A DNA stretch of 64,000 nucleotides from Streptomyces sp. NRRL S-31 (GTDB lineage Bacteria; Actinomycetota; Actinomycetes; Streptomycetales; Streptomycetaceae): the NCBI RefSeq assembly GCF_000718775.1, contig NZ_JOCB01000010.1:44235-108234 (forward strand), in the 5' to 3' direction. Below are positions 24,849 through 37,400 of the stretch, one piece after another. The notes beneath the pieces were generated by a model. That model ran no database searches. It was given only the letters and a program-made list of their open reading frames with translations, and had not been told where the DNA came from. Within the stretch, counting starts at the first letter, position 1, and the number at the start of each line of letters is the position of its first letter. The position numbers were made by a program, and so were the translations under genes.

Positions 24849-26488
24849 TCCGGGCCGCGGCACTCGAAGCCGTCCTCGCCGGGCACGGGTCGGGCGCCTT
24901 CGCCGCGACGGAACTGGAGGCGCTCGACGCCCGCGAGGAGTTCCCCGCGGACGCGGTCGCCGTCCTCGACGACACCGGCCTGGCGGCCTCCTACGTCCTC
25001 ACCCCCGACCGCGACTTCCCCGCGCTGGTCGCCTTGATCCGCACCGTGGCCCGCCGCGACCTGACCGTGGCCATCGCGCACGGCAAGACCTTCCTCGGCT
25101 CCGTGCCCGTATGGATCGCCGGCACCCCCGCACAGGCCCACGGGCTCGCGGAACGGGTCCGGGCGGGCCACCCCGTGTGCTGGGGGCTGACCGAACGCGA
25201 CCACGGCAGCGACCTGCTGGCAGGCGAACTCACCGCCACCGCGGAGCCCGCCGGGGGCTGGCGGCTCGACGGCGAGAAGTGGCTGATCAACAATGCCGGC
25301 CGGGCCCGCCTCGGCTGTGTCCTCGCCCGCACCGCACCCGCCGGCGGCAGCCGCGGCTTCAGCCTCTTCCTCGTCGACCGCGACGCACTGCCGCCCACCG
25401 CCTGGCAGGTGCTCCCCAAGGTCCGTACGCACGGCATCCGCGGCGCCGACATCAGCGGTTTCGTCCTGCGCGACGCCCGGGTGCCCGCCGACGCGCTGAT
25501 CGGCCGGCCCGGCGACGGCATCGCCGTCGTCCTGAAGTCCCTCCAGCTCACCCGCACCGCCTGCGTCGGGCTCTCCCTGGGCGCCGCCGACCACGCCCTG
25601 CGGCTCGCCCGGGACTTCACCGCGCGACGCGAACTCTACGGACGCCGCCTCGGCTCCCTCCCGCACGTCCGCCGCATCCTCGGCCGCGCCGCCGCCGCCG
25701 TGCTCACCGCGGAGGCCGTGAGCATCCTGGCCACCCGCTCGGTGCACGCCCTGCCCGGTGAACTCTCCGTCAGCTCCGCCATCGCCAAGGCGTACGTCCC
25801 CACCACCGTGCAGGCGACGCTCGGCCGGCTCGCCGAGGTCCTCGGCGTCCGCGGCTTCCTCACCACCCCGCCCGGCGGCGGCTTCGCCAAACTGGAGCGC
25901 GACCACCGCATCTGCGCCATCTTCGACGGCAGCACGGTCGTCAACCGCGCCGCGCTCCTCACCCAGATGCCCCGGCTGGGCCGGCTGCTGCGCCGGGGCG
26001 ACGTCGATCCCGGCGCGGTGCGCGCCGCGGCCGACCCCGCCGTACCGCCCGCCCCGTTCGACCCGGCCCTCCTCACCCTCACCTCGGCCACCGGATGCAG
26101 CGTCGTGCAGAGCCTGCCCGCCGTCGTCGAGGAGATCCGCGCGCAGGGGCACCCGGCGCTGACCGCGCTCGCCGAGGCCGTGCTGGCCCGCGGCCGCGAA
26201 CTGGCCGCCGACACGGCCGGCTTCGTACCGGTCGGCGGCGGACTGCCCGGCGCCGCGTTCACCCTCGCCGAGCGGTACGAGCGGCTGTACGCGGCCTCGG
26301 CCTGCCTGCACCTCTTCCTGCGCCGCCCCGGCCGCCCGGCCACCCCCCTGGACGAGGAGGCCCGCTGGCCGCGCGCCTGCCTCGCCCACCTCCTCGACCT
26401 GCCCGACGACCCGGCCTACGACGAACTCGCCCGGACCGTCGCCGACTGGACCGGACCCGGCTTCGGCCTCCTGGACGGTGAACTGTGA
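24845..26488 (+). CDS. Acyl-CoA dehydrogenase-like protein 1 (acyl-chain desaturation)
   Basis: A 547-residue flavin-dependent ACAD-fold protein. CWGLTERDHGSD and DGEKWLINNAG are the flavin/substrate loops, and ARRELYGRRLGSLPHVRR matches the ACAD C-terminal helical domain. Where most ACADs have the catalytic base in EGT, this protein reads FDGSTVVN, giving Asp in place of Glu. A C-terminal extension of about 120 residues follows. ATG overlaps the FAAL stop. Paired ACAD genes beside a FAAL and ACP (Ramo24/25 in ramoplanin) are linked to diene formation in the acyl chain, so carrier-bound desaturation is the likely role. Confidence 0.88.
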   Translation: MIRAAALEAVLAGHGSGAFAATELEALDAREEFPADAVAVLDDTGLAASYVLTPDRDFPALVALIRTVARRDLTVAIAHGKTFLGSVPVWIAGTPAQAHGLAERVRAGHPVCWGLTERDHGSDLLAGELTATAEPAGGWRLDGEKWLINNAGRARLGCVLARTAPAGGSRGFSLFLVDRDALPPTAWQVLPKVRTHGIRGADISGFVLRDARVPADALIGRPGDGIAVVLKSLQLTRTACVGLSLGAADHALRLARDFTARRELYGRRLGSLPHVRRILGRAAAAVLTAEAVSILATRSVHALPGELSVSSAIAKAYVPTTVQATLGRLAEVLGVRGFLTTPPGGGFAKLERDHRICAIFDGSTVVNRAALLTQMPRLGRLLRRGDVDPGAVRAAADPAVPPAPFDPALLTLTSATGCSVVQSLPAVVEEIRAQGHPALTALAEAVLARGRELAADTAGFVPVGGGLPGAAFTLAERYERLYAASACLHLFLRRPGRPATPLDEEARWPRACLAHLLDLPDDPAYDELARTVADWTGPGFGLLDGEL

Positions 26489-28185
26489 CCACGGCCGTAC
26501 CCGAACGCGCCGCCGCCCTCGACCGCCTGCTCGGCGACCCCGCCGACCAGGCCAATCCCGTCGGGACCCGCGCGGTCCTCGACGCGGACGAACGCGGGGA
26601 GACGCCGGCGGCCGGCGAGCGCGCCCTCGACGCCTACGGCCTCAACGCCGAATTCGTCCCGCCCGGGCACGGCGGCCGGCTCACCCGGGCCGACCACCTC
26701 GTGGAGGTGATGCGCGCCGTCTACCGCCGCGACCCGGTGCTCGGACTCGGCTACGGAGCCGCCTCGTTCATCGCCGGCGTCCACGTCTGGACCGCGGGCG
26801 ACCGGGAACAGGCCGGGCGGGTAGCCGATGTACTGCTCGCCGGCCACAAGGTCGCGGTGGCGTTCCACGAACTCGCCCACGGCAACGACATGAGCCGCAC
26901 CGAGTTCACCGCGGCGCCGGACGGCGAGCGGCTGCGCCTCAGCGGGCGCAAGGAGGTCGTCACCAACATCAGCCGGGCGCGGGCCCTGGTCGTCCTCGCC
27001 CGGACCGACCCCCGGCCGGGCCCCCGCAGCCACTCCCTGGTGCTCGTCGACCGGGCCGCCCTGCCCGCCGGCGCGATCCGCGACCTGCCCCGGTTCGGCA
27101 CCGTCGGCATGCGCGGCCTCCAGCTCGGCGGCCTGGAGTTCGACGCCGTCCCGGTACCCGGCTCCGCGGTTCTCGGCCCCGTCGGCAGCGGACTGGAGAC
27201 CGCCCTGAAGGCCCTCCAGATCACCCGGACCACCCTGCCCGCCATGGCCTCCGGCGTGCTGGACACCGCGCTGCGCACGGCCCTCGACCACCTCGGTGCC
27301 CGCACCCTGTACGGCGGCACGGCCCTCGGCATCCCGCACGTCCGCTCCGTGCTGGCGGGCGTCTTCGCCGACCTGCTGCGGGCCGAGGCGGTCGGCGCGG
27401 TCGGCACCCGCGCCCTGCACCTGGTGCCGGAGTCCGCGAGCGTCTACTCGGCCGCCGTCAAGTACACCGTCTCCAAGCTGCTGCTGGACGCCGTGGACCG
27501 GCTCGCCGAACTGCTCGGCGCCCACTTCTACCTGCGCGAAGGACCGACCGCGCTGTTCCAGAAGCTGCTGCGCGACCTGGCTCCGGTCGGCTTCGGGCAC
27601 ATCGCCCGGGCGGCCTGCCAGATGAGCCTGCTGCCCCAGCTCCCGCTGCTCGCCAGACGCTCCTGGACCGGCGGCACCCCCGCCCCGGACGCGCTGTTCG
27701 ACCTGGACGCGGAGCTGCCGGCGCTGCGCTACGACCGGCTGGCCCTGCACGCCGCGGGCCGCGACCCCCTCGCCGCCTCGCTGGCAGCGGCACTGGACGG
27801 CCCCTGGGACGACCGGCACCGGCCGCTGCGGGCCGCCGCCGAGGCCGACCAGGCCGAACTCGGCGAACTCGCCCGGACCTGCGCCGCACTGCCGGTCACC
27901 GAGTGGGGCGTCGACGCCTCGCCCGGCACCTACGACCTCGCCCACCGGTACGGCACGCTGCTCACCCGCGTCTGCTGCCTCCAGCTCCAGCGCCACACCA
28001 CCGACCCCTTCCTGGCCGACCCCGCCTGGGTGCTGGCGGCCGTCCACCGCACCCGCCGGGAGTCCCCGCCGCCCGGCCCGGTCGAGGACGCGCTCCTCGG
28101 CGAACTCCTCCGCCGCCACCGCGACCACCGCTCCTTCGGCCTCGCCGCCCGCCCCCTGCCGCACCGAGAAGAGACCACACGATGA
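26485..28185 (+). CDS. Acyl-CoA dehydrogenase-like protein 2 (acyl-chain desaturation)
   Basis: A 566-residue paralogue of the preceding protein with the same overall layout ([16 protein letters not shown] and [12 protein letters not shown] in the flavin region; [20 protein letters not shown] in the C-terminal helices). The segment matching the catalytic-base motif reads GFGHIARAA, with no acidic residue where Glu or Asp is expected. It may use a different base, be a structural partner of protein 1, or have lost oxidase activity. GTG overlaps the upstream stop by 4 bases. Role with its partner in the acyl starter is inferred from gene context. Confidence 0.85.
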   Translation: MTTAVPERAAALDRLLGDPADQANPVGTRAVLDADERGETPAAGERALDAYGLNAEFVPPGHGGRLTRADHLVEVMRAVYRRDPVLGLGYGAASFIAGVHVWTAGDREQAGRVADVLLAGHKVAVAFHELAHGNDMSRTEFTAAPDGERLRLSGRKEVVTNISRARALVVLARTDPRPGPRSHSLVLVDRAALPAGAIRDLPRFGTVGMRGLQLGGLEFDAVPVPGSAVLGPVGSGLETALKALQITRTTLPAMASGVLDTALRTALDHLGARTLYGGTALGIPHVRSVLAGVFADLLRAEAVGAVGTRALHLVPESASVYSAAVKYTVSKLLLDAVDRLAELLGAHFYLREGPTALFQKLLRDLAPVGFGHIARAACQMSLLPQLPLLARRSWTGGTPAPDALFDLDAELPALRYDRLALHAAGRDPLAASLAAALDGPWDDRHRPLRAAAEADQAELGELARTCAALPVTEWGVDASPGTYDLAHRYGTLLTRVCCLQLQRHTTDPFLADPAWVLAAVHRTRRESPPPGPVEDALLGELLRRHRDHRSFGLAARPLPHREETTR

Positions 28186-28436
28186 GTTCTGGCACCCGAG
28201 ACATCCGCACCTGGCTGACCGAGCGGGTGGCGACCTATCTGCGCCGCGCGCCCGAGGAGATCGACACCGCCGTGCCGATGTCCGAGTACGGGCTGGACTC
28301 GCTCACCGCACTGGCCGTCTCCGCCGACATCGAGGACGAGTTCGGCCTCGTACTGCCGCCCGAGACGACCTGGGACCACCCCACCATCGACCAGCTCGGC
28401 GCGGCGCTCACCGCCCTCATCGAGGAGAAGGCCTGA
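28182..28436 (+). CDS. Acyl carrier protein
   Basis: An 84-residue free-standing carrier. [20 protein letters not shown] holds the Ser that receives phosphopantetheine (DSL). ATG overlaps the stop of the second ACAD gene (ATGA), and the NRPS start follows 2 bases after its stop. By analogy with DptF and Ramo11, it takes the fatty acid from the FAAL, carries it through desaturation, and donates it to the first condensation domain of the NRPS. Confidence 0.95.
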   Translation: MSSGTRDIRTWLTERVATYLRRAPEEIDTAVPMSEYGLDSLTALAVSADIEDEFGLVLPPETTWDHPTIDQLGAALTALIEEKA

Positions 28437-28438
28437 CC

Positions 28439-31400
28439 GTGGAGAAGGCAGCGACCGGCGACATCCGCGGCATCGCACTGACGGCGGCCCAGCACGGCGT
28501 CTGGGTGGCCCAGCAACTCGACCCCGGCTCCCCCCTGTTCGTCTGCGGTGTCCACGTCGACACCGCGGCGCCCTTCGACCCGGGGCTGCTGGACCGGGCG
28601 GTCCGGCAGACGGTGGCGGAGACCGAGGCACTGCGGGTCCGCTTCACCGACGACGGGGACACCGTCCGCCAGCGGGTCGACCCGGCGATCGAGGGCACGC
28701 TCGGCGTGGTCGACCTGGGCGGCGAAGACGACCCGGAGGCCGCCGCGCGCGCATGGATCGAGGCCCGGCAGTCGCAGGCGCCGCCCGCGCTCACCGACGG
28801 CCCGCTCTTCGCCCACACGCTGCTGCGGCTCGGCCCGGACCGCGACCGGCTGTACTTCCGCTACCACCACATCCTGCTCGACGCCTACGGCCAGATGCTG
28901 TACCTGCGCAGGCTGCTGGACGTCTACGACGCGCTCGCCGCGGGCGGCCGGCCCGCCCCCGCGCACTTCGCGCCGCTCGCCGGCCTCGTCGCCGAGGAAC
29001 ACGCCTACACCGGCTCCCCGCGCCACGAACGGGACCGCGCCCACTGGCTGGCCCGCTTCGCCGACCTGCCCGCCGCCACCGAACTGGGCAGCGGCCCCGC
29101 GTCCCTGGCCCGCAGCCTGCCACCGGTGACCGGGCTGGTGCCCGCGGACACCGCCCAGCGGCTGCGCGCCCTGCCCGGCGCCCGCTGGTCCCTGCCGGTG
29201 ATCGCCGCCCTCGCCGCGTACACGCACCGCGCGACCGGCGCCACGGACGTCGTCATCCGGGTCTTCCTGGCGGCCCGGACGACCCCCGACTCCCTCGCCA
29301 CCCCGGCGATGCTCGTCAACGACCTGCCGCTGCGACTGACCGTACGGCCGTCGGCCACCTTCACCGAACTCGTCGGACAGGTGCGCGACCGGCTGGCCGA
29401 GGCCGTCCGCCACCAGCGCTTTCCCGGTGAACGGCTCCGCCGCGAACTCGGTGCCCGGGGCCCGGGCGCCCTGACCGGCCCCACCGTCAACGTGCTCTCC
29501 TTCGCACCCGGCCGGCTCACCGTCGGCGGTGCCGAGGCGACCGTGCACCAGGTCGCCTCCGGCCCGGTCCGCGACCTCGTGCTCAACGCCTACGCCGACG
29601 ACACCGCCGCCGACGGCATCCGGCTCACCGTCAACGCCCACCCCGACCGGTTCACCCCCGCCGACGTCACGGCCCACCGCGACCGCTACACCCGCCTCCT
29701 CACCGCCGCCGCCGGGGCCCCCGGAGCGCCCCTCGGCACGCTCGACCTCCTCGGCCCGGACGAGCACCGCCTCCTGGCCGGCTTCGACGACACCGCGGCC
29801 CCCCTCGACCCCCGCCCGCTGGTGGAGCGGATCGCGGCCCAGGACCCGGCCGCCGAGGCCCTGGTCTTCGAGGGCGAGAGCGTCACCTACGGCGAACTCG
29901 GTGCCCGTGCCAACCGCCTCGCCCACGCCCTGCGCCGCCGCGGCGCCGGCCCCGAGTCCCGGGTCGCCGTCATGCTGCCCCGCTCGGTCGACCTCGTCGT
30001 CGCCGTACTGGCCGTCCTCAAGGCGGGCGCCGCCTTCGTCCCCGTCGAGACCGGCTACCCCGCCGCGCGGGCCGCCCACATCCTCGCCGACTCCGGCGCC
30101 GAGCTGGTGATCGCCGCGGACGACGTCCCCGGCTTCGAGCGGATCGCCCCCGACGCGGGCGCGGACGAGCCGGCGCACGACCCCGGTGTCCGGGTCCGCG
30201 GCGACAACGCCGCCTACGTGATGTACACCTCCGGCTCCACCGGCCGCCCCAAGGGCGTCGTCGTCCCGCACGAGGGCCTGCTCAACCGGCTGGCCTGGCT
30301 CCAGCGCGACCACCGGATGACCCCGGACGACCGCATCGTGCAGAAGACGCCGATCGGCTTCGACATCTCCGTGTGGGAGCTGCTGTGGCCCCTCGTCCAG
30401 GGCGCGACCCTCGTCGTGGCCCGCCCCGAGGGCCACCGCGACCCCGCCTACCTCGAGCGGCTGATCCGCGAACAGCGCGTCACGATCGTCCACTTCGTGC
30501 CGTCGATGCTCGGGGCCTTCCTCGCCGAGGCCGCGTTCGGCCCCTCCGTACGGCTCGTCGCCTGCACCGGCGAGGCCCTGCCGCCCGACCTGGTCCGCCG
30601 CTTCCACCAGCGGGTCGACGCCGAGCTGTGGAACCTGTACGGCCCCACCGAGGCCGCCATCGAGGTGACCTCCCACGCCACCGGCCCGGACGAGGACCCG
30701 GTGCCCATCGGCCGGCCCGGCGCCAACACCCGCGCCCATGTCCTGGACGCGGGACTCAACCCGGTGCCGCCCGGCGTGACCGGCGAGCTGTACCTGGCGG
30801 GCGTCCAGCTCGCCCGCGGCTACCACGGCCGCCCCGCACTGACCGCGGAACGCTTCACGGCCGACCCGTACGGCCCCTCGGGCTCCCGGATGTACCGCAC
30901 CGGCGACCTCGCCCGGCGCCGCCCCGACGGCACCCTGGAGTACGCCGGCCGGGTCGACGACCAGGTGAAGATCGCCGGTCAGCGCGCCGAACCCGGCGAG
31001 GTCGAAGCGGTGCTCGGCGGCGCGCCCGGCGTCCGGCAGAGCGTCGTGGTGGCCCGCCGCGCCCCCAGCGGCGCCCAGCAGCTCGTCGCCTACGTCACCG
31101 GCGAGCCCGAGACCGACCCGCGCGCGTGGCTGGCCGCCCGGCTGCCCGCCTTCCTCGTACCCGCCGCGGTGCTGACCCTGCCGGAGCTGCCGCTCACCCC
31201 CAACGGCAAGATCGACCGCAAGGCGCTGCCCGAACCCGCGGCCCCGGCACCCGGCCGGGCCCCCCGCACCGGGACCGAGCGCGTCCTGCGCGACCTGGCG
31301 GCCGACCTGATCGGACACCCCGGACTCGGCGCCGACGACGACCTGTTCCTCCTCGGCATGGACAGCGTCCACGCCCTGCGGCTGGCCGCCCGCGCCCGCG

Positions 31401-34400
31401 CCGCCGGCCTCGGCCTCACCCCGCAGGACGTCTTCGCCCACCCCACCGTCGAAGCCCTCGCGGCCCTGGCCGGGACCGTCCCCGCCACCGGCGCCGCCGG
31501 GACGCCGCCGGGACCCGCACCGGACGGCGGCACCCCGCTGACCCCGGCGGACGTCCCGTTCGTCACCGTCGACCAGCGCGAACTCGACCGCTACCCCGGC
31601 GCCCAGGACGTCCTGCCGCTCTCCCCGCTCCAGGAAGGACTGCTCTTCCACGCCCTGTACGAGGACGACGACCCCTACGTCGGCCAGCTCGTCCTGGACG
31701 TCGAGGGCGGCTTCGACCCGGCGCGGATGCGCGAGGCCGCCACCGCCCTGCTGCGCCGCCACCCGCTGCTGCGCGCCGGCTTCCGCAGCCGGTCCGCGGG
31801 CGCGCCCGTCCAGGTCGTATCCGCGCGGATCACCGTGCCGTGGGAGGAGCGGGACGCGGCCGGGGACGACGAGCTGACCGCCTTCCTCGCCCGGGACCGG
31901 GCCCGCGGCCTGAGCGTGCTGCGCCCGCCGCTGCTGCGCTTCACCGTGCTCGGCACCCGGCTCGTGCTGACCCACCACCACCTGCTGCTGGACGGCTGGT
32001 CGCTGCCCCTGCTGGTCCGCGAGCTGTTCGAACTGTACGGCGGCGCCGACCTGCCCGCGCCCGTCTCCCACCGCGCCCATGCCGCCTGGCTCGCCGGCCG
32101 CGACCGGGCCGCGTCCACCGCCGCGTGGCAGCGGGAGCTGGCGGACCTGCCCGGCCCGACCCTGCTCGCGCCGCGGCGGCGGACCCCGGACGGCCACGCC
32201 GAACACGAACTCCTCCTCGACGAGACCGTCACCGCGGCCCTCACCGGGGCCGCGCGCCGCCGCGGCCTCACCCTCAACACCGTCATGCAGGGCCTGTGGG
32301 CGCTGCTGCTGCGCGAGTTCACCGGCCGCGACGACGTCGTCTTCGGCGCCACGGTCTCCACCCGCCCGGCCGACCTGCCCGGTGCCGAGTCGATGATCGG
32401 CCTGTTCGTCAACACCCTGCCGGTGCGCGTGCGCGTCGACCCGGACCGGCCGCTGGCCGGGCAGCTGGCCGAGGTACAGGCCCGGCAGATCGCCCTGGCC
32501 GGGTACGCGGACGCGGGCCTCGCCGACCTCACCCGGGCCGCGGGCGTGGACGAACTCTTCGACACCGTCCTGGCGTTCGAGAACTACCCGATGGAGAGCG
32601 GGACGGAGGCCGGCGGGCTGCGGCTCGCCGCCGCCGACCTCGCCCTGCACTCCCACTACCCGCTGTCGGTCGCCCTCTTCCCCGGCACCGCCCTGCGGCT
32701 GCGGTTCTCCTACCGCACCGGGGCGTTCACCGCGGACGCCCTGGCCGTCCTGTCCGGCCGGCTGACCCGGCTCGCCGCCCTCGCCGCCGAGGACCTCGAC
32801 CGGCCGGCCGGCGACCTCGCCGTGGTCACCCCCGAGGACCGGCTCGCGGTGACCGGCGACGGGCCCGCCACCGAACCGGCCGCCCCGCGCCGCCGCGCCG
32901 CCGCCACGTCCGCCTCGGCCACCACCTCCGCCCCCGGCACCGGGACGGCCCCGCGCACCGGTGCGGAGGAACGGCTGCGCACCGTCGTCGCCGAGGTCCT
33001 CGGCCTCGACGGCATCACCGTGGACGACGACTTCTTCACCCTCGGCGGCACCTCCATCCTCATGATCCGGCTGGTGCACCGCGTCCGCGACGAGTTCGGA
33101 ATCGGCCTCTCCCTGCGCGACGTCTTCGCCACCCCGACCGTCCGGGGCCTCGCCGCGCTGCTGGCGGACGGTCCGCGGGACACCACCGCCCTCGCGGTCC
33201 GGGAGCGGCCCGAACGGATACCGCTCTCCTTCACACAGGAGCGCATGTGGTTCCTCCAGCGCCTCCAGGGCGCCAGCGGCACCTACAACATCCCGCTCGA
33301 CATCCGGCTCAGCGGACCGCTCGACGCCACGGCGCTGGGTGCCGCGCTCACCGACCTCGTCGACCGCCACGAAGCCCTGCGCACCCTCTATCCCGAGGAC
33401 GCCGAGGGCCCGCACCAGGTCGTCCTGGCGCCCGGCGGCACCGGCTTCGTCCTCGAGGTGGTCCGCGACCCCGCCCCCGACCTCACGGCGCGGGCCGCCC
33501 GCCCCTTCGACCTCACCACCGAACTCCCGCTGCGGGCCACCCTCTTCGACCTCGGCGCGGACGAGTACGCGCTGCTGCTGGTGGTGCACCACATCGCCAC
33601 CGACGGCTCCTCCATGCGACCGCTGGCCGAGTACCTCTCCGCCGCCTACACCGCCCGGCTCCAGGGCACGGCCGCCGACTGCCCGCCCCCCGCCGTGGAG
33701 TACGCCGACTTCGCGCTCTGGCAGCGCGAGACGCTCGCCCCCACACTGCCGGACCAGATCGCCCACTGGACCGAGGCACTCGCCGGACTGCCCCAGCAGG
33801 TCACCTTCCCGGCGGACCGGCCCCGCCCCGCGATCGCCGGACACCGGGGCGACCACGTCGCCTTCCGCGTGGACCGGGAACTGTACGGCCGGATGCTGGA
33901 CCTGGCCCGCCGCACCCGCACCACGCCGTTCATGGTGCTCCAGGCCGCCGTCGCCCTGCTGCTGACCGCGCACGGGGCCGGCGAGGACATCCCCGTCGGC
34001 GGCGCGATCGCCGGCCGGCCGGACTCGGCCCTGGACGGGGTCGTCGGCGTCTTCATCAACACGCTCGTCTACCGCTTCGACACCTCCGGCGACCCCTCCT
34101 TCACCGAACTGCTCGCCCGGGTGCGCGACACCGGCCTGGCCGCCTACGCCCACCAGGACGTGCCGTTCGAGCGGCTGGTGGAGGAACTGGCGCCGGAGCG
34201 GTCCCGCGCCCACCACCCCTTCTTCCAGGTCATGGTCGCCTGGCTGGACTTCTCCGAGGCCCGCCTCACCCTGCCCGGAGTGCGTGCCCGCACGGCCCCG
34301 GTACTGAGCGGCACCGCCAAGTTCGACGTGCACTTCGACTGCGTCGTCGACGCCGACGGCGACGGCCTCGACTGCCGGCTGGAGTACGCCACCGAGCTGT

Positions 34401-37400
34401 ACGACCGGCAGACCGCCGAAGCCTTCGTCACCCGCTTCCTGCGCGTGCTCGACGCCGTCACGGACGAGCCCGCGCGCCGGATCTCCCAGGTCGACCTGCT
34501 GGACGACGAGGAGCGCGCGCTCATCCTGGACGGCTGGAACGACACCGCGAGCACCATGGACGCGGACTCCGTCGTGGAACTGATGGAGGCCCAGGACCCG
34601 GACCTGCCCGCCGTGGTCTTCGAAGGGGAGCGGGTCACCTACGGCGCCTTCAACGCCCGGGTGAACCGTCTCGCCCGGGCCCTGCGCAGGCGCGGCGTCG
34701 GCCCGGAGACCCGGGTCGCCGTCATGCTGCCCTACTCGGTGGACCTCGTCGTCGCGCTATGGGCGGTCATCAAGTGCGGCGCCGCCTACGTGCCGATCGA
34801 CACCGGCTATCCGGCCGACCGGATCGCCTACCTCCTCGGCGACTCCGGCGCCCGTCTGATCCTCGCCGAACACGACGTGGAGGGCTTCGAGCGCGTCCCG
34901 GTCGACGCCGCGGAGGAGTCCGCCGAGAACCTCGGCGTCGTCGCACACGGCGGCAACACGTCGTACATCATCTACACCTCCGGCTCCACCGGCCGACCCA
35001 AGGGCACCCTCAACACCTACGAGGGCATGACCAACCGGTTCTGGTGGATGCAGCGGGACCTGGACCTCGGCCCCGGGGACCGGGTGCTCCAGGCCACGCC
35101 GACCGGGTTCGACGTCTCGGTGTGGGAGGTGTTCTGGACCCTTTCCCGCGGTGCCGCCCTCGTGGTGCCGCGGCCCGGCGGCCACCGTGACCCGGTCTAC
35201 CTCTCCCGGCTCATGCACGACGAGTCCGTGACCGTGCTGCACCTGGGCGCGTCCCGGCTCGCCGCGTTCCTCGCCGAGGCCGAACTGCCCGCCACGGTGC
35301 GGGCCGTCGAGTCCGGCGACGAGATCATGCCGGCCGAGCTGATCCGCCGCTTCCACCAGCACTCCCGCCACCCCGACCCGGTCCTGACCAACGCCTACGG
35401 CCCCACCGAGGCCGCCGTGGACGTCACCCGGTGGCCGACCCCGAAGGACCCCGGAACCGTGCTCATCGGCGGCCCGGTGCTCAACACCCAGGCGTACGTG
35501 CTCGACCGCACCCTGCGTCCCGTGCCGCCGGGGGTGACGGGAGAGCTGTACCTCGGCGGCCTCCAGCTCGCCCGCGGCTACCTCGACCGTCCCGCCCTGA
35601 CCGCCGAACGGTTCGTGGCCAACCCCTACGGCGCACCCGGCAGCCGGGTCTACCGGACGGGCGACCTGGTGCGCTGGACCCGCGACGGCGAACTGGAGTA
35701 CTTCGGCCGCGCCGACGACCAGGTCAAGCTGCGCGGCCAGCGGATCGAACTGGGCGAGATCGAGTCCGCGATGCGGGCGCACCCCGGCGTCGCCCAGGCC
35801 GCCGCCGCCGTCCACGACCAGCGGCTGACCGGCTACCTCATCACCTCCGCCCCCGTCGACCACGAGGAACTGCGATCCCGGCTCGCCGCCGAGCTGCCCG
35901 CGTACATGGTCCCGCCGGTGTTCCTCGAACTCGACCGGTTCCCGCGCCTGAGCAGCGGCAAGCTGGACCGGCAGGCGCTGCCCGTGCCCGACTTCGCCCC
36001 GGCCGCCGGCCGCGTGCCGCGCACCCCGCGCGAGGAACTCGTCTGCGGGCTGTTCGCCGAGGTGACCGGTGTCCCCGAGGTCTTCCTCGACGACGACTTC
36101 TTCGCGCTCGGCGGCCACTCGCTGTCCGTGGCCCGGCTGGCCAACCGGATCCGCACCGTGCTCGGCGTCGACGTCGAGCTGGTCACCCTGTTCGAGGCCA
36201 CCACACCCGCGCGGATCGCCGCCCGCCTCGACGGCGCCGCCCCGCGCCGGCCCGCCGTCACCGCCCGGCCGCGCGGCGAGCGTCTGCCGCTCTCCCACGC
36301 GCAGGAACGCCTGTGGTTCACACACCGCTTCGAGGGGCCGTCCGCCACGTACAACCTGCCCGTCGCGCTGCGGCTGACCGGTGACCTCGACGTCGCGGCC
36401 CTCGGCGCGGCCCTCGGCGACGTCGCCGCCCGGCACGAGGCGCTCCGCACGGTCTTCGCCGAGGACGAGCAGGGCCCGCACCAGATCGTGCGGGACTCCG
36501 TCCCGCCGCCGGCCGTCGTCGTCACCGACGCGGCCGGGCTCGACGGCCGGCTCGCCGAAGCCGTCCGGGTCCCGTTCGACCTGGCCGCCGAACCCCCCAT
36601 GCGCTCCATCCTGTTCGACCTCGGATCCGGCGAGTACGTCCTGCTCGTCGTGCTGCACCACATCGCCGGCGACGCCTTCTCGATGGCCCCGCTCGCCGAG
36701 GACCTCATCACCGCCTACACCGCGCGGCGGGCGGGCCACGCCCCGGGGTGGACACCCCTGGAGGTCCAGTACGCCGACTACGCCGGATGGCAGCGCGAGG
36801 TGCTCGGCGCGGCCGACGACCCGGACAGCGAGGCAGCCCGCCAGCTCGGCTTCTGGACCGAGAACCTGGCCGGGCTCCCGGAGCAGCTGGAACTGCCCGC
36901 CGACCGGCCCCGGCCCGCCGTGTCCAGCCACCGCGGCGACACCGTCGCGTTCGACGTGCCCGCCGAGGTCCACACGGCCCTGAGGGCGCTCGCCCGCGAG
37001 CACCACGTGACCCCGTTCATGACGGTGCAGGCCGCACTGGTCACCCTGCTGCACCGGCTCGGTGCCGGCGACGACATCGTCATCGGCTCGCCGGTCGCCG
37101 GCCGCCCGGACGAGGCCCTGACCGGACTGGTCGGGTTCTTCGTCAACAACCTCGTCCTGCGTACCGACCTCTCGGGCGATCCGACGTTCACCGAGGTCCT
37201 CGCCCGGGTCCGGGCGACCGACCTGGCCGCCTACGCCCACCAGGACGTGCCCTTCGAGCGGGTGGTCGAAGCGGTGAACCCGCCCCGCTCCACGGCCCGG
37301 CACCCGCTGTTCCAGACCAACCTCAACTGGGTGGACGCCGAACTCGAAGCGGTCGAGGACCTCGCCGGACAGCTCCCCGGGCTCGACGGACGGGTGCTCC

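Noticed and set aside
31300..33200. Frameshift hiding an A domain in module 2
   Set aside because: The frame is continuous, C2 runs to its normal end, and only a short Ala/Thr-rich linker separates it from T2. No A-domain motif is present there in any frame.
28235..34333. Another long antisense frame (about 2030 codons) over the start of the NRPS
   Set aside because: Same compositional shadow, no recognisable domain and no plausible ribosome binding site.
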